Part shown: one piece after another, positions 45,478 to 54,140 of the stretch | Layout of the letters: every line of letters begins with the position of its first letter | Position numbering within the stretch: the first letter of the stretch is position 1 | Assembly: GCA_023150455.1 (NCBI GenBank) | Contig: JAKLKW010000019.1 | Span: 1 to 64,000, forward strand | DNA length: 64,000 bases | Direction: 5' to 3' | Origin: Alphaproteobacteria bacterium | GTDB taxonomy: Bacteria; Pseudomonadota; Alphaproteobacteria; JAEULC01 | The notes under the pieces: model-generated | Told to the model about the DNA's origin: nothing | The model's input: only the letters and a program-made list of their open reading frames with translations | The model's database searches: none | Position numbers and translations under genes: made by a program

Positions 45478-45675
45478 ACTACCCGATCCGGGACGGCATC
45501 AGGAGCGTGCGCTGGAGCGGGCTCTTGTTGTCGTCGGACATCAGCCACCGCAGCGCGGCGCCCGCATCGGGGCCGTCTCGGGGGCCGCGGCAGCTCCACG
45601 CGCCAGGCGGTGACCTGGGTGATGCGCGGATGGGACTTGGCGAATGCGGCCTTGGATGGCGGTTTCCGGCGGCGA
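45478..45675 (-). pseudogene. Chimeric gene scar: phytase-like gene 3' end joined to MR/MLE gene 5' end
   Basis: Positions 45478-45591 match 50229-50342 (3' end of the esterase-like phytase gene) with about nine differences in 113 bases, and on the minus strand still encode [15 protein letters not shown]. Positions 45587-45675 match 38341-38429 (5' end of the MR/MLE gene) and encode [17 protein letters not shown]; the start codon is changed to AAG. The two parts join at a shared GCGGC (45587-45591). Upstream of it (about 45690-45790) the minus strand has a hydrophobic stretch (ILALVPGIMLWGIGQVAQ) that may be another gene remnant. No functional product is expected. Confidence 0.88.
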
Positions 45676-45872
45676 TTCGGCAGGACTGCGGCCACCAGCG
45701 ACTTGAGCGGCAGGTCCTGAGCCACCTGCCCGATTCCCCACAGCATGATCCCCGGAACGAGGGCGAGGATCCGGTTCCCGGCCGCCGGGCGGCGATGAGA
45801 CCGCCTGGTCTGGCGGTAGTCGCCGATCGATGACATGATCGCGACCGGTCATACGCCACTGCGGCCCGAACC

Positions 45873-46211
45873 ATGCGCAACCGCCACGTCGCCAGCCAGA
45901 GAAGCGCGAGCGACAACCAGCTCTACTCGGGCCTGATCCGGCTGCACATCCTGCACCATGCCGTGCGCGAGCCGATCTTCGGCACCGGCATCATGGAGGA
46001 GCTGGCCCGCCACGGGTACAAGCTGAGCGCCGGCACGCTCTACCCGCTGCTCCACGGGCTGGAGGCGCGCGGCTACCTGCGCTCCCGCCAGGAGCGCAAC
46101 GGGCGCAGCGCGCGCCGGCTCTATCGTGCCACCCCGGCCGGCAGGCGCGCGCTGGCAGAGGCCAGGGAGAAGGTCCGCGAGCTGTTCGGGGAGCTGTTCG
46201 AAGACGACTGA
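45873..46211 (+). CDS. PadR family transcriptional regulator
   Basis: The 112-residue protein matches the PadR winged helix over residues 18-95: YSGLIRLHILHHAVREPIFGTGIMEELARHGYKLSAGTLYPLLHGLEARGYLRSRQE, then RRLYRATPAGRRALAEAREKVRELF. PadR proteins are often effector-responsive repressors. Neighbours are TSUP, cytochrome c and chrA genes, so it may control them through the dyads at 47741-47768, although this is only inferred. It is convergent with the TSUP gene, 13 bp apart. Confidence 0.88.
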   Translation: MRNRHVASQRSASDNQLYSGLIRLHILHHAVREPIFGTGIMEELARHGYKLSAGTLYPLLHGLEARGYLRSRQERNGRSARRLYRATPAGRRALAEAREKVRELFGELFEDD

Positions 46212-46224
46212 TGCCGGTAGCGCG

Positions 46225-47013
46225 TCAGGCGATGCCCGCGGCCAGCGCCAGGCCGAGTGCGATCATCATCGCGGCCACGAGGATCTGAACGAAACGAAGC
46301 GTCACTTTCTTCAAGAGACGCGCCCCGAGCCAGGCTCCCAGAAAGGCGCTGGCCGTCCCCACCGCGACAGCCGCGAGTACGTGGCGGTCCAAGGCGGCGA
46401 ACTGCGCGGTGTAGAACGACAGGCCGTAGGCGACGAGCCGGACCGTATCCACGATCACCGTCGACACCACGCCGGTGCCGATGAAGGCCTCTTTTGTCAG
46501 GCCCGCCTTGATGAGAAAGGCCGTCCGGAACGCGCCCTGGTTGCCGGTCAGGCCGCCGAAGAAGCCGGAGATCAGCCCGCCCAGAATCAGCAGACGCGGC
46601 GGGACTGCGAGATTCTCCAGGCGGGACGACAGCTCCAGGCTGGCGAAGGCGACGATCAGCAGCCCGACCGTCAGCTTGAGTACGGAAACCTCGTGGGCGG
46701 CGCCGGCGAAATGATAGGTCGCGAGCGGCGGCAGCCCGGCGAACACGGCCAGGAGGCGGGCGCCGAGGATGGCCGCGAGCGCCGCGGGAAGCCCAAACCG
46801 CAGCACGGCCCCCCAGTCCGCCTGCCGCCCGATCAATCCCACCTTGAACAGGTTGTTGGCCAGATGCACTACCGCGGTCGCCGCGATCGCCACTGGCACT
46901 GGAAAGAACAGCGCGAACACCGGCATCAGGACGGTGCCGAGCCCGAAGCCGGAGAACAGCGTCAGGCCCGATACGGCAAGGGCCGTTGCGGCAATGACCG
47001 CGTATTCAGCCAT
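46225..47013 (-). CDS. TSUP (TauE/SafE) family membrane transporter
   Basis: The 262-residue protein has about eight membrane helices in two related halves, with the TSUP pattern GFGLGTVLMPVFALFFPVPVAIAATAVVHLANN in the first half and GGLISGFFGGLTGNQGAFRTAFLIKAGLTKEAFIGTGVV in the second. TSUP proteins export sulfite, sulfoacetate or related anions. Placement in an arsenic/chromate block suggests an oxyanion or sulfur function, but the ligand is unknown. It is read towards padR; the next gene upstream on the same strand is the cytochrome c, 99 bp away. Confidence 0.88.
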   Translation of the reverse strand: MAEYAVIAATALAVSGLTLFSGFGLGTVLMPVFALFFPVPVAIAATAVVHLANNLFKVGLIGRQADWGAVLRFGLPAALAAILGARLLAVFAGLPPLATYHFAGAAHEVSVLKLTVGLLIVAFASLELSSRLENLAVPPRLLILGGLISGFFGGLTGNQGAFRTAFLIKAGLTKEAFIGTGVVSTVIVDTVRLVAYGLSFYTAQFAALDRHVLAAVAVGTASAFLGAWLGARLLKKVTLRFVQILVAAMMIALGLALAAGIA

Positions 47014-47112
47014 GCCGGGCGCCTTCTCATGCAGTCGCCGAGACGATCGGATCCGCTCCGGGCCGATCCGCCGCTGACAGGCAAGTCGCAGGCGTCGGTC
47101 GGGATCCGCTCT

Positions 47113-47628
47113 TCAATTGTGGAAGAGCGGGGCCTGCTTGATCGCGGGAATCCCGACTTGGATGAACTCCACCTTTTCCGCCGTGTGGCACGCGTTGCAG
47201 GCGGCGCGCAGGACGTCGAAGCGCTCCTTGAAGAGAGCGATGTCCTTCTTCTTGATCGCGTCCAACACGTTCGGGTATGCCACCTTCAGGAAGATCTCTT
47301 CGGCATTGGCACGACGCTTGGGTCGGCGCTCGTATCCATTCATGATGGCCCATGCGATCTTTTCGCCCGTATAGCGCGCATAGTCCCAGTTGCCCTCGAT
47401 GGCGCCGAAATACATTTCCGTGTAGCGATAGTTCACCTCGAACATTGCCATGTCGAATCCGCGGAGCTGGCGGTCGATCGCTTCCGTCTGCTTGTCCGGC
47501 GGCAGCGCCTTGAGCCAGCCGCCCGCCTGCGGCGGGTTCGGGACCTGGGCCTGCACGGTGGCGAAGCCGACAAGGGAGGCGACGGCGACGATCCCCATAA
47601 TGGCGCGCGGTCGGCGTAAGTCCATCAT
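47113..47628 (-). CDS. Cytochrome c' -like monohaem protein
   Basis: The 171-residue exported protein has a signal peptide (MGIVAVASLVGFATVQAQ, cleavage near 28) and a C-terminal haem site Cys144-x2-Cys147-His148 (CNACH), the placement typical of four-helix cytochromes c'. Segments DMAMFEVNYRYTEMYFGAIEGNW and ALFKERFDVLRAAC look helical. It could accept or store electrons for a periplasmic redox enzyme such as arsenite or sulfite oxidation, or bind NO; the sequence cannot decide. It is divergent from chrA with operator-like dyads in between. Confidence 0.83.
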   Translation of the reverse strand: MMDLRRPRAIMGIVAVASLVGFATVQAQVPNPPQAGGWLKALPPDKQTEAIDRQLRGFDMAMFEVNYRYTEMYFGAIEGNWDYARYTGEKIAWAIMNGYERRPKRRANAEEIFLKVAYPNVLDAIKKKDIALFKERFDVLRAACNACHTAEKVEFIQVGIPAIKQAPLFHN

Positions 47629-47740
47629 GCGTACCTCCTAATCTTGGGGTTTGTGGTCCGGTGCCGCAGCCGATCATTCCACGGCGCGCTGCCGCACTTT
47701 CCCAGAGAAGTCCGCGGGACCGGATGGTGCTTGCATTGTC

Positions 47741-47768
47741 TATCGTATACCGATATCGAGAGTCGATA
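47741..47768. promoter_or_regulatory. Two tandem TATCG-N5-CGATA operator-like dyads
   Basis: TATCGTATACCGATA (47741-47755) and TATCGAGAGTCGATA (47754-47768) are both perfect 5-bp-arm dyads with 5-base spacers, offset by 13 bp and sharing the central TA. They lie in the gap between the divergent cytochrome c (start 47628) and chrA (start 47797). A possible + strand promoter TTGCAT (47731-47736) with TATCGA 17 bp downstream would be covered by them, which suggests repression. Confidence 0.7.
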
Positions 47769-47796
47769 CGCCAATTTGACGCGGGGGGCAACGACC

Positions 47797-49062
47797 ATGG
47801 CAAATGACGCTCGAGTGGCCGAGGCGCATGCGACGGCGCGCCGGCACCATCGCCATCGCCGGCCGCTCGGCGAGATCTTCCTGGTATTTCTCCGCCTGGG
47901 GCTGACCTCGTTCGGCGGGCCGATCGCGCATCTGGGGTATTTCCGCGACGAGATCGTCAACCGCCGGAAATGGATGGACGACCACGGCTACGCCGACCTG
48001 GTGGCGCTGTGCCAGTTCACGCCCGGTGCCGCCAGCAGCAAGGTCGGAATCGGCGTCGGCTTGGCGATGGGCGGGCTGCCGGGCGGCATCGCCTCGTGGC
48101 TCGCGTTCACCCTGCCGTCGGCGCTGGCGCTGGTCCTGTTCGCCTATGGCGTCAGCACCTACAGCGATCTTCTCGATTCCGGGTTCCTGCACGGGCTGAA
48201 GGTGGTCGCGGTCGCGGTCGTGGCGCTGGCGGTCTGGGGCATGGCGCGCAACCTGTGCCCCGACCCGACGCGCGCGAGCCTGGCCATTGCCGCGGCCTGG
48301 GCATTCTCGCTGTGGCCGAGCTCGCTTGGCCAGATCGCCGCCATCGCGGGCGGCGGGCTGTTCGGCGTTCTGTTCCTCAAGGACACGCGCGACGGCGCGC
48401 ACGAACCGCTGCACGCCGGCGTTTCCAGGCTTGTCGGTGCGACGGCGCTGTTCCTGTTCTTCGGCCTGCTGGTCGGCCTGCCGGCCTTCGCGGCGGTTTA
48501 TCCTTCGCATGCGCTGGGGATGTTCGACAGCTTCTATCGCACCGGCTCGCTGGTGTTCGGCGGCGGGCATGTGGTGCTGCCGCTGCTGCAGTCCGAGGTG
48601 GTGCAGCCCGGCTGGGTCACGGGCGACACGTTCCTTGCCGGGTACGGCGCCGCCCAGGCGGTGCCGGGGCCGCTGTTCACTTTCGCCGGGTATCTAGGCG
48701 CCGTCATGGACCCGCAGCCCAACGGCTGGCTCGGCGCCGCAATCTGCCTGGTCGCGATCTTCCTGCCGTCGTTCCTGCTGACGCTCGGCGCGCTGCCGTT
48801 CTGGGAAGACCTGCGCCGCGTGCGACCGGTGCGCTCGGCGCTGCTGGGCGTCAACGCCGCCGTGGTCGGGCTGCTGCTGGCGGCGCTCTACAACCCGGTA
48901 TGGACCAGCGCGGTCAAGTCGCCGGCCGACTTCGCCCTGGCGGCGACGGGCTTTGCGTTGCTGGCGTTCTGGAAGTGGCCACCCTGGCTCGTGGTCATCC
49001 TGACGGCTGCCGGTGCCGCGGGCATCGAATCGCTGCCTGGCCTGCCGAGAGCCGGCGCCTGA
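47797..49062 (+). CDS. chrA: Chromate transporter ChrA (long form)
   Basis: The 421-residue protein has two homologous CHR halves with about 10-12 helices: FLRLGLTSFGGPIAHLGYFRDEIVNRRKWMDD and LCQFTPGAASSKVGIGVGLAMGGLPGG in the first, FGGGHVVLPLLQSEVV and GYGAAQAVPGPLFTFAGYLGAV in the second. It exports chromate and thereby gives resistance. ATG 47797 is preceded by GGGGGG-rich sequence; the upstream in-frame codons cover the operator region and are unlikely to be translated. The C-terminus ends 15 bp before the acyltransferase start. Confidence 0.94.
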   Translation: MANDARVAEAHATARRHHRHRRPLGEIFLVFLRLGLTSFGGPIAHLGYFRDEIVNRRKWMDDHGYADLVALCQFTPGAASSKVGIGVGLAMGGLPGGIASWLAFTLPSALALVLFAYGVSTYSDLLDSGFLHGLKVVAVAVVALAVWGMARNLCPDPTRASLAIAAAWAFSLWPSSLGQIAAIAGGGLFGVLFLKDTRDGAHEPLHAGVSRLVGATALFLFFGLLVGLPAFAAVYPSHALGMFDSFYRTGSLVFGGGHVVLPLLQSEVVQPGWVTGDTFLAGYGAAQAVPGPLFTFAGYLGAVMDPQPNGWLGAAICLVAIFLPSFLLTLGALPFWEDLRRVRPVRSALLGVNAAVVGLLLAALYNPVWTSAVKSPADFALAATGFALLAFWKWPPWLVVILTAAGAAGIESLPGLPRAGA

Positions 49063-49076
49063 CCGTCATCCCCGTC

Positions 49077-50165
49077 GTGGCCCGCCGACCCGGGCCGGCG
49101 ATTCTGCGCCCGTTCGGCGCGTTGCGGCTCATATTGGCGCTGTTGGTGGTCGTCTACCATTTCGGGATCGACCTGGCGCCGTCCTGGATGGCGAGCCGGA
49201 TCGTGCCGCTCGGTCCCGGCAACGCCGCCGTGATGATCTTCTTCATGCTGTCCGGCTTCATCATCCTCGAGGCCGTGACACATTTCTATGCAGGGCGGCC
49301 GATGCCGTTCCTCGTCAACCGCCTGCTGCGGCTGGTGCCGGGATTCCTGGCGGCGCTCGCACTATCGATCCTCGTGCATGCCGCGCTCTGGGCCGCGGGA
49401 ACGCTGCGCGCGATCGACGGGCGCGCCCTGCCGGCGGCGATCTTCTCCCCGACAAGCCTGTTCGAGAACGTCCTGTCGATCGTGCCCGGCCTGGATCGGC
49501 TGGGCCTCGAGGCCGCGTACGAGTTCCTGTTCCTGGTCTGGTCGCTGCGCGCGGAGTTCCTGTTCTATCTCGCCGTGTTCGCCGCGGTTGCGCTTGCGAC
49601 GGCACGTTTCCACGGCTTGGGTTACGAGCGGATGCTGCGCTGGAACTGGGGCGGGCTCGCCGGCGTCGCAGCGGTCGTCGGGACCCTGTCGCTGCTGGGG
49701 CGCGCGCCGAACCTCTTCCAGTTCGGCCCCTATTTCCTGTTCGGCGCTGCCGTATTCCTTGCGACGCGAGGCAGCCGCGCCGCCCTGGCCGCGGCGCTGG
49801 CCTCGATCCCGCTCATGGCGCTGCAGTTCTGGGACTACAACCCGGCCGTATATGCCGCGTACGGCCGCGACCGGCTGGGACAGTACTTGCTGATGGCCGC
49901 CCTGGCCGGGCTGTTCGCGTGGCTGGGCTGCCGGTCGTCGTGGCGGCCGGGCCGCTGGGACCGCATGCTGGGCGATCTTGCCTATCCGCTCTATCTGAAC
50001 CACCTGACCGTCGGCGTGCTCGCCCGATCGATCGCACCCGACCGTTCCGTGACGGCGGCGCTGCTCGCGTTCGCCGCCAGCATCGCGCTGGCTGCGCTGA
50101 TGCAAGCGATCGTCGAACCGCCCGTGCGCGCCTGGCGCAACCGCTGGCGCGGGGTCGCGATTTGA
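49077..50165 (+). CDS. Acyltransferase 3 family membrane protein
   Basis: The 362-residue protein begins with a GTG at 49077 (start uncertain; no ATG is closer) and has about ten membrane helices. Acyltransferase-3 marks are GALRLILALLVVVYHFGIDL (His of the first helix), FFMLSGFIILEAV and, near the end, DLAYPLYLNHL. These enzymes acylate sugars or exopolysaccharide. It follows chrA by 14 bp, so it is in the same transcript, but a link to chromate is not known. Confidence 0.85.
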   Translation: MARRPGPAILRPFGALRLILALLVVVYHFGIDLAPSWMASRIVPLGPGNAAVMIFFMLSGFIILEAVTHFYAGRPMPFLVNRLLRLVPGFLAALALSILVHAALWAAGTLRAIDGRALPAAIFSPTSLFENVLSIVPGLDRLGLEAAYEFLFLVWSLRAEFLFYLAVFAAVALATARFHGLGYERMLRWNWGGLAGVAAVVGTLSLLGRAPNLFQFGPYFLFGAAVFLATRGSRAALAAALASIPLMALQFWDYNPAVYAAYGRDRLGQYLLMAALAGLFAWLGCRSSWRPGRWDRMLGDLAYPLYLNHLTVGVLARSIAPDRSVTAALLAFAASIALAALMQAIVEPPVRAWRNRWRGVAI

Positions 50166-50212
50166 AGGTGTCGCGTCCACCGAGCCATGGGCAGGCCGCC
50201 ACTTGGCACGGC

Positions 50213-50228
50213 CGCGCCCCTTGGCGCG
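50213..50228. terminator. Stem-loop between convergent acyltransferase and phytase-like genes
   Basis: CGCGCC (50213-50218) and GGCGCG (50223-50228) can form a 6-bp stem with a CCTT loop one base before the stop of the minus-strand gene at 50230. It may end both transcripts. No T-run is seen, so a role as intrinsic terminator is only possible. Confidence 0.35.
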
Positions 50229-50229
50229 C

Positions 50230-51201
50230 CTACTCGATCCGGAACAGCATCAGGAGCGTGCGCTGGAGCGGGTTCTTGTTGTCGTCGGACATCAGCCACA
50301 GCAGCACGGCGCCTGCGTCGGGGCCGTCGCGGGGGCCGCGGCCGATCGCCATCGCTTCCATGTTGTCGACGGTCATCGAAGGCTCCCAGTCGGCCAGCAC
50401 CTCGCCGTAGAGCCGGCCGGCGGGCACGACGCGCTGGGCGGGAACGCGGATGACGCGCGCGCCCTGCGAGGCGAACAGCCCGTAGCGCCGTTCGAGCACC
50501 AGCAGATCGCCCGATGGCAGCACGACGGCATCGGTCGGCTGGTGCTCGCCCGAGAGGACGTAGCTGAGCTCGTGCCATTGGCCGCGGGCGCGCAGCCAGG
50601 CCTTGAGGTCGCCGCCATCGCTGCGCGCCAGTTCGCTGATCAGGAGAATCCGCCCGTCCGGCCAGGCGGCGATCGACTCGATGCCGCCGTTGCCGGGCTG
50701 CGAGGCCAGGTCGGCCGGTGCGTCCACCCGCTTGCCGGGCGCGCCGGGCGCGGCGTAGCGCAGCAGTCGGTGGTCGCGCTCGAAGCCGATCAGGAAGCCG
50801 CCGTCGCGCTCGCGACGCAGGCTTTCGGCGTCGGCCTGAAGCTTGCGCTTGAACGGCCGCCCGGCCTCGTCCTTCAGGGGCTCGATCTCGCCGTCGATGG
50901 CGCCGACCAGCCGCCCGTCCATGTCGAAGACGGGGCGGAACACCAGCCAATGCCCGAGATCGGACACCGCGACCAGGCGACCGTCGGGCAGCCGCTCCAA
51001 TCCCGAGTAGCCGCCGAAGCGGCGGTCCGGGCTCTTAAGGTGCAGGCCGCCGCGCCATTGGAGCCGGCCGACCTGCCGCACCTCGGGCCGGCCGGGCACG
51101 AGCTCGACCGGCGCCGCCTCGAGCCGGACCGGCTCCGCCGGGGCGGCGGCGGCGGCGGTGAACCAGACGAAACAGGCAACCAGAAGACGCGCGCGCATCA
51201 C
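50230..51201 (-). CDS. Esterase-like activity of phytase domain protein (secreted)
   Basis: The 323-residue protein has a signal peptide ([24 protein letters not shown]) and the phytase-like beta-propeller signature: [73 protein letters not shown] and [43 protein letters not shown]. Enzymatic activity is unproven for the family. It overlaps mutS by 4 bp (ATGA). Its last 113 bases have a divergent duplicate at 45478-45591. Confidence 0.9.
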   Translation of the reverse strand: MMRARLLVACFVWFTAAAAAPAEPVRLEAAPVELVPGRPEVRQVGRLQWRGGLHLKSPDRRFGGYSGLERLPDGRLVAVSDLGHWLVFRPVFDMDGRLVGAIDGEIEPLKDEAGRPFKRKLQADAESLRRERDGGFLIGFERDHRLLRYAAPGAPGKRVDAPADLASQPGNGGIESIAAWPDGRILLISELARSDGGDLKAWLRARGQWHELSYVLSGEHQPTDAVVLPSGDLLVLERRYGLFASQGARVIRVPAQRVVPAGRLYGEVLADWEPSMTVDNMEAMAIGRGPRDGPDAGAVLLWLMSDDNKNPLQRTLLMLFRIE

Positions 51202-53963
51202 CCCTTTTCCGGCGACAGCAAGGCGCGCAGGCGATAGAGCGCGTCGAGCGCCTCGCGCGGGGTGAGCTCGTCGGGGTTGAGGCCTGCGAGCGTTGCTTCG
51301 AGCGGCGACGGGCCGGCATCGCGCTCATCGCTCGCCCCCTTCGATCCGTTGGGGCCGGTGCGCCTGGCGACAGCGGCGAACAAGGGCAGGTCGGTCGCGA
51401 GCTCGGTCACGACGCCGCTCTGCTCGCCGGCCTCCAGACGCGCCAGGACTTCCTCGGCGCGCTTGACGGCCGCGGCGGGCAGACCTGCCAGGCGCGCGAC
51501 ATGGATGCCGTAGGAGCGGTCGGCCGCGCCCGGCGCCACCTCGTGCAGGAACACCACGTCGCCGTGCCATTCCTTGACGCGCATCGTGTAGGGCGCGAGC
51601 TCGGCCAAGCGGCCGGTCAGCGCCACCAACTCGTGGTAGTGCGTCGCGAACAGGGCGCGGCACCGATTCACCTCATGCAGGTGCTCGACGCAGGCCCAGG
51701 CGATCGACAGACCGTCGAAGGTCGCGGTGCCGCGCCCGATCTCGTCGAGGATCACCAGCGCGCGCGGTCCCGCGAGATTGAGGATCGCCGCGGTCTCGAC
51801 CATCTCGACCATGAAGGTCGACCGGCCGCGCGCGAGGTCGTCCGAAGCGCCGACGCGGCTGAACAGGCGGTCGACCACGCCGATGCGGCATTCCTCGGCC
51901 GGCACATAGGAACCCGCCTGCGCCAGGATCGCGATCAGCGCGTTCTGGCGCAGGAAGGTGCTCTTGCCGGCCATGTTGGGGCCGGTCACCAGCCACAGGC
52001 GCCGGCCGGGCGACAGGTCGCAATCGTTGGCGATGAAGCGCTCGCCCGCGGGCAGCGACTGCTCGACCACGGCGTGGCGCCCGCCGCGCACGAGGAACAG
52101 GGCGCTGTCGTCGACCGCGGGCCGGCAATAGCGCTGCTCGACCGCGAGCTCGGCGAGCGCCGCAGCGACGTCGAGCGCCGCGAGGCCCGCCGCCGCCCGC
52201 GCGATGGCGTCCGCCCGCGCGCGGATCTCGCCGACGAGGTCGTCGAACAGGCCGAGCTCCAGCGCCAGCGCCTTGTCCGCGGCGGCGGCGATGCGACGCT
52301 CGAGCTCGCCCAGCTCGACCGTGGAGAAGCGCATGGCGCCGGCCATGGTCTGGCGATGGATGAAGCGCTGGGGATGCTCGCCCTTGGTCAGCTTGTCGGC
52401 CTGCGCCGCCGAGGCCTCGATGTAGTAGCCGAGCACGTTGTTGTGGCGGATCTTGAGGGAGGCAATGCCGGTTTCCGCCACGTAGCGCTGCTGCAGCTCG
52501 GCGACCAGCCGGCGGCTTTCGTCGCGCAAGGCGCGCTGCTCGTCGAGTTCGGCCAAGTAGCCCTCGGCCACGAAGCCGCCGTCGCGCGCGATCAGCGGCA
52601 GGTCCGGCGCCAGCGCGCGCCGCAGGCGCTCGACCAGCACCTCGTGATGGCCGAGATCGGCGAGCGCCGATGCGAGCTCCTCCGGCGCCTTGGCCAGGGG
52701 GCCGGCCGGCCGTGCCTCGAGCGCGGCCTTGAGTGCGCCGGCGGCGGCGAGCCCGTCGCGGATGGCGGCGAGGTCGCGCGGGCCGCCGCGGCCGAGCAGC
52801 AGCCGGGTCTGTGCGCGCTCGATGTCGGGCGCACCGCCGAGCGCGGCGCGCGCCGCGGCGCGCGCCTCGACGTCGTCGACGACCCAGCCGATCACGTCGA
52901 GCCGCCTTGCGATGGCGCGCGGATCGGTCAGCGGCGACGACAGCCGCGCCAGCAAAAGCCGGGCGCCCGCGCCGGTGACGGAGCGGTCGATCGCGCCGAT
53001 CAGGCTGCCGCGCCGGTCGCCGGTCGCGATCGAGCGGTCGATCTCGAGCGAGCGGCGCGTCGCCGCGTCGATCTCCATGATCGCGCCGTCGCCGAGCAGA
53101 CGCGGCTGCTCCAGCCGCGGCAGGCGGCCCTTCTGGGTCAGCTCGACATAGTCGACCAGCGCGCCGGCGGCGGCGAGCTCGGCGCGGCCGAACGCGCCGA
53201 ACGCGTCCAGCGCCTCGACCTGGTAGATCGCCTGCAGCCGGCGGCGCGCGTTGTCGCTGTCGAAGCGCGGCGACGGCAGCGGCGTCAGCCGCTCCTTCCA
53301 CTGGCCGAGCGCCTCGAACAGCTCGGGGCGCTGCAGCATCCGGTCGGACAGCAGCAGCTCGCCGGGCTGCACCCGCTCGAGCACGGCGGAAAGCGCCGCC
53401 GCCGCCACGTGCTGCACGGTGAAGCCGCCCGCGCTCATGTCGAGCCAGGCGAGCGCCAGGCGCCGCTCAGCCTCGGCCAGCGCGGCCAGGTAATTGTGCC
53501 GGCGCGAATCGAGCAGCGCGTCCTCGGTGATCGTGCCGGGCGTGACGAGGCGCACCACGTCGCGGCGCACGACGGCTTTGCTGCCGCGCTTCCTCGCTTC
53601 GGCCGGATCCTCGAGCTGCTCGCAGACCGCGACCTTGAAGCCCTGGCGAATCAGCCGCAGCAGATAGGACTCGGCGCTGTGCACCGGCACGCCGCACATC
53701 GGGATGTCCTGGCCGGCATGCTGGCCGCGCTTGGTGAGCGCGATGTCCAGCGCCTTGGCCGCGCGGGCCGCGTCGTCGAAGAACAACTCGTAGAAGTCGC
53801 CCATGCGGTAGAACAGCAGCGAGTCGGGGTACTGCCGCTTGAGCTCGAGATACTGCGCCATCACCGGCGAGGCGCCGTCGGTGCGCAACGCGGCCGAAGC
53901 CGGCGCGTCCGGGGCCTGCGCCGCGACGTTGTCCTTGGGCGGATGGGTGCGCACGGAAGCCAT
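51198..53963 (-). CDS. mutS: DNA mismatch repair protein MutS
   Basis: The 921-residue protein is a full-length MutS. Domain I has the mismatch-contact region [18 protein letters not shown] (about 52-69, Phe-x-Glu as Phe61-Tyr62-Glu63), followed by connector, lever ([23 protein letters not shown]) and clamp; the ATPase has Walker [15 protein letters not shown] (about 662-675), Walker [16 protein letters not shown] and ATHYHEL. Mismatch recognition in replication repair. It reads into the phytase-like gene with a 4-bp overlap, an unusual pairing that suggests shared transcription rather than shared function. Confidence 0.97.
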   Translation of the reverse strand: MASVRTHPPKDNVAAQAPDAPASAALRTDGASPVMAQYLELKRQYPDSLLFYRMGDFYELFFDDAARAAKALDIALTKRGQHAGQDIPMCGVPVHSAESYLLRLIRQGFKVAVCEQLEDPAEARKRGSKAVVRRDVVRLVTPGTITEDALLDSRRHNYLAALAEAERRLALAWLDMSAGGFTVQHVAAAALSAVLERVQPGELLLSDRMLQRPELFEALGQWKERLTPLPSPRFDSDNARRRLQAIYQVEALDAFGAFGRAELAAAGALVDYVELTQKGRLPRLEQPRLLGDGAIMEIDAATRRSLEIDRSIATGDRRGSLIGAIDRSVTGAGARLLLARLSSPLTDPRAIARRLDVIGWVVDDVEARAAARAALGGAPDIERAQTRLLLGRGGPRDLAAIRDGLAAAGALKAALEARPAGPLAKAPEELASALADLGHHEVLVERLRRALAPDLPLIARDGGFVAEGYLAELDEQRALRDESRRLVAELQQRYVAETGIASLKIRHNNVLGYYIEASAAQADKLTKGEHPQRFIHRQTMAGAMRFSTVELGELERRIAAAADKALALELGLFDDLVGEIRARADAIARAAAGLAALDVAAALAELAVEQRYCRPAVDDSALFLVRGGRHAVVEQSLPAGERFIANDCDLSPGRRLWLVTGPNMAGKSTFLRQNALIAILAQAGSYVPAEECRIGVVDRLFSRVGASDDLARGRSTFMVEMVETAAILNLAGPRALVILDEIGRGTATFDGLSIAWACVEHLHEVNRCRALFATHYHELVALTGRLAELAPYTMRVKEWHGDVVFLHEVAPGAADRSYGIHVARLAGLPAAAVKRAEEVLARLEAGEQSGVVTELATDLPLFAAVARRTGPNGSKGASDERDAGPSPLEATLAGLNPDELTPREALDALYRLRALLSPEKG

Positions 53964-54140
53964 GGGGCCGGAACGATATCATGCGCGCCTTGCGGCGACA
54001 GTCGCCTTGACGCGTGGCCCGCGGCGCTGGTCAAATGCGATGTGTGCTGGTCGAAGCGGCGGCGCAAGCGCGTACATCGGACGTCTTGTCCCGGCTTCGT
54101 CCGCCCAAGCCAGCACCGGCGAACAAGGGGGAATCACGCC

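Noticed and set aside
45447-45836. A 129-codon intact frame on the minus strand covering the scar
   Set aside because: It reads through the chimeric junction and mixes frames of the two parents; homology shows that it is a remnant rather than a gene.
51501-54140. Long plus-strand open frame running through mutS into the binding protein
   Set aside because: The first 880 codons are the antisense of mutS; the true gene begins at the ATG at 54141 with its signal peptide.
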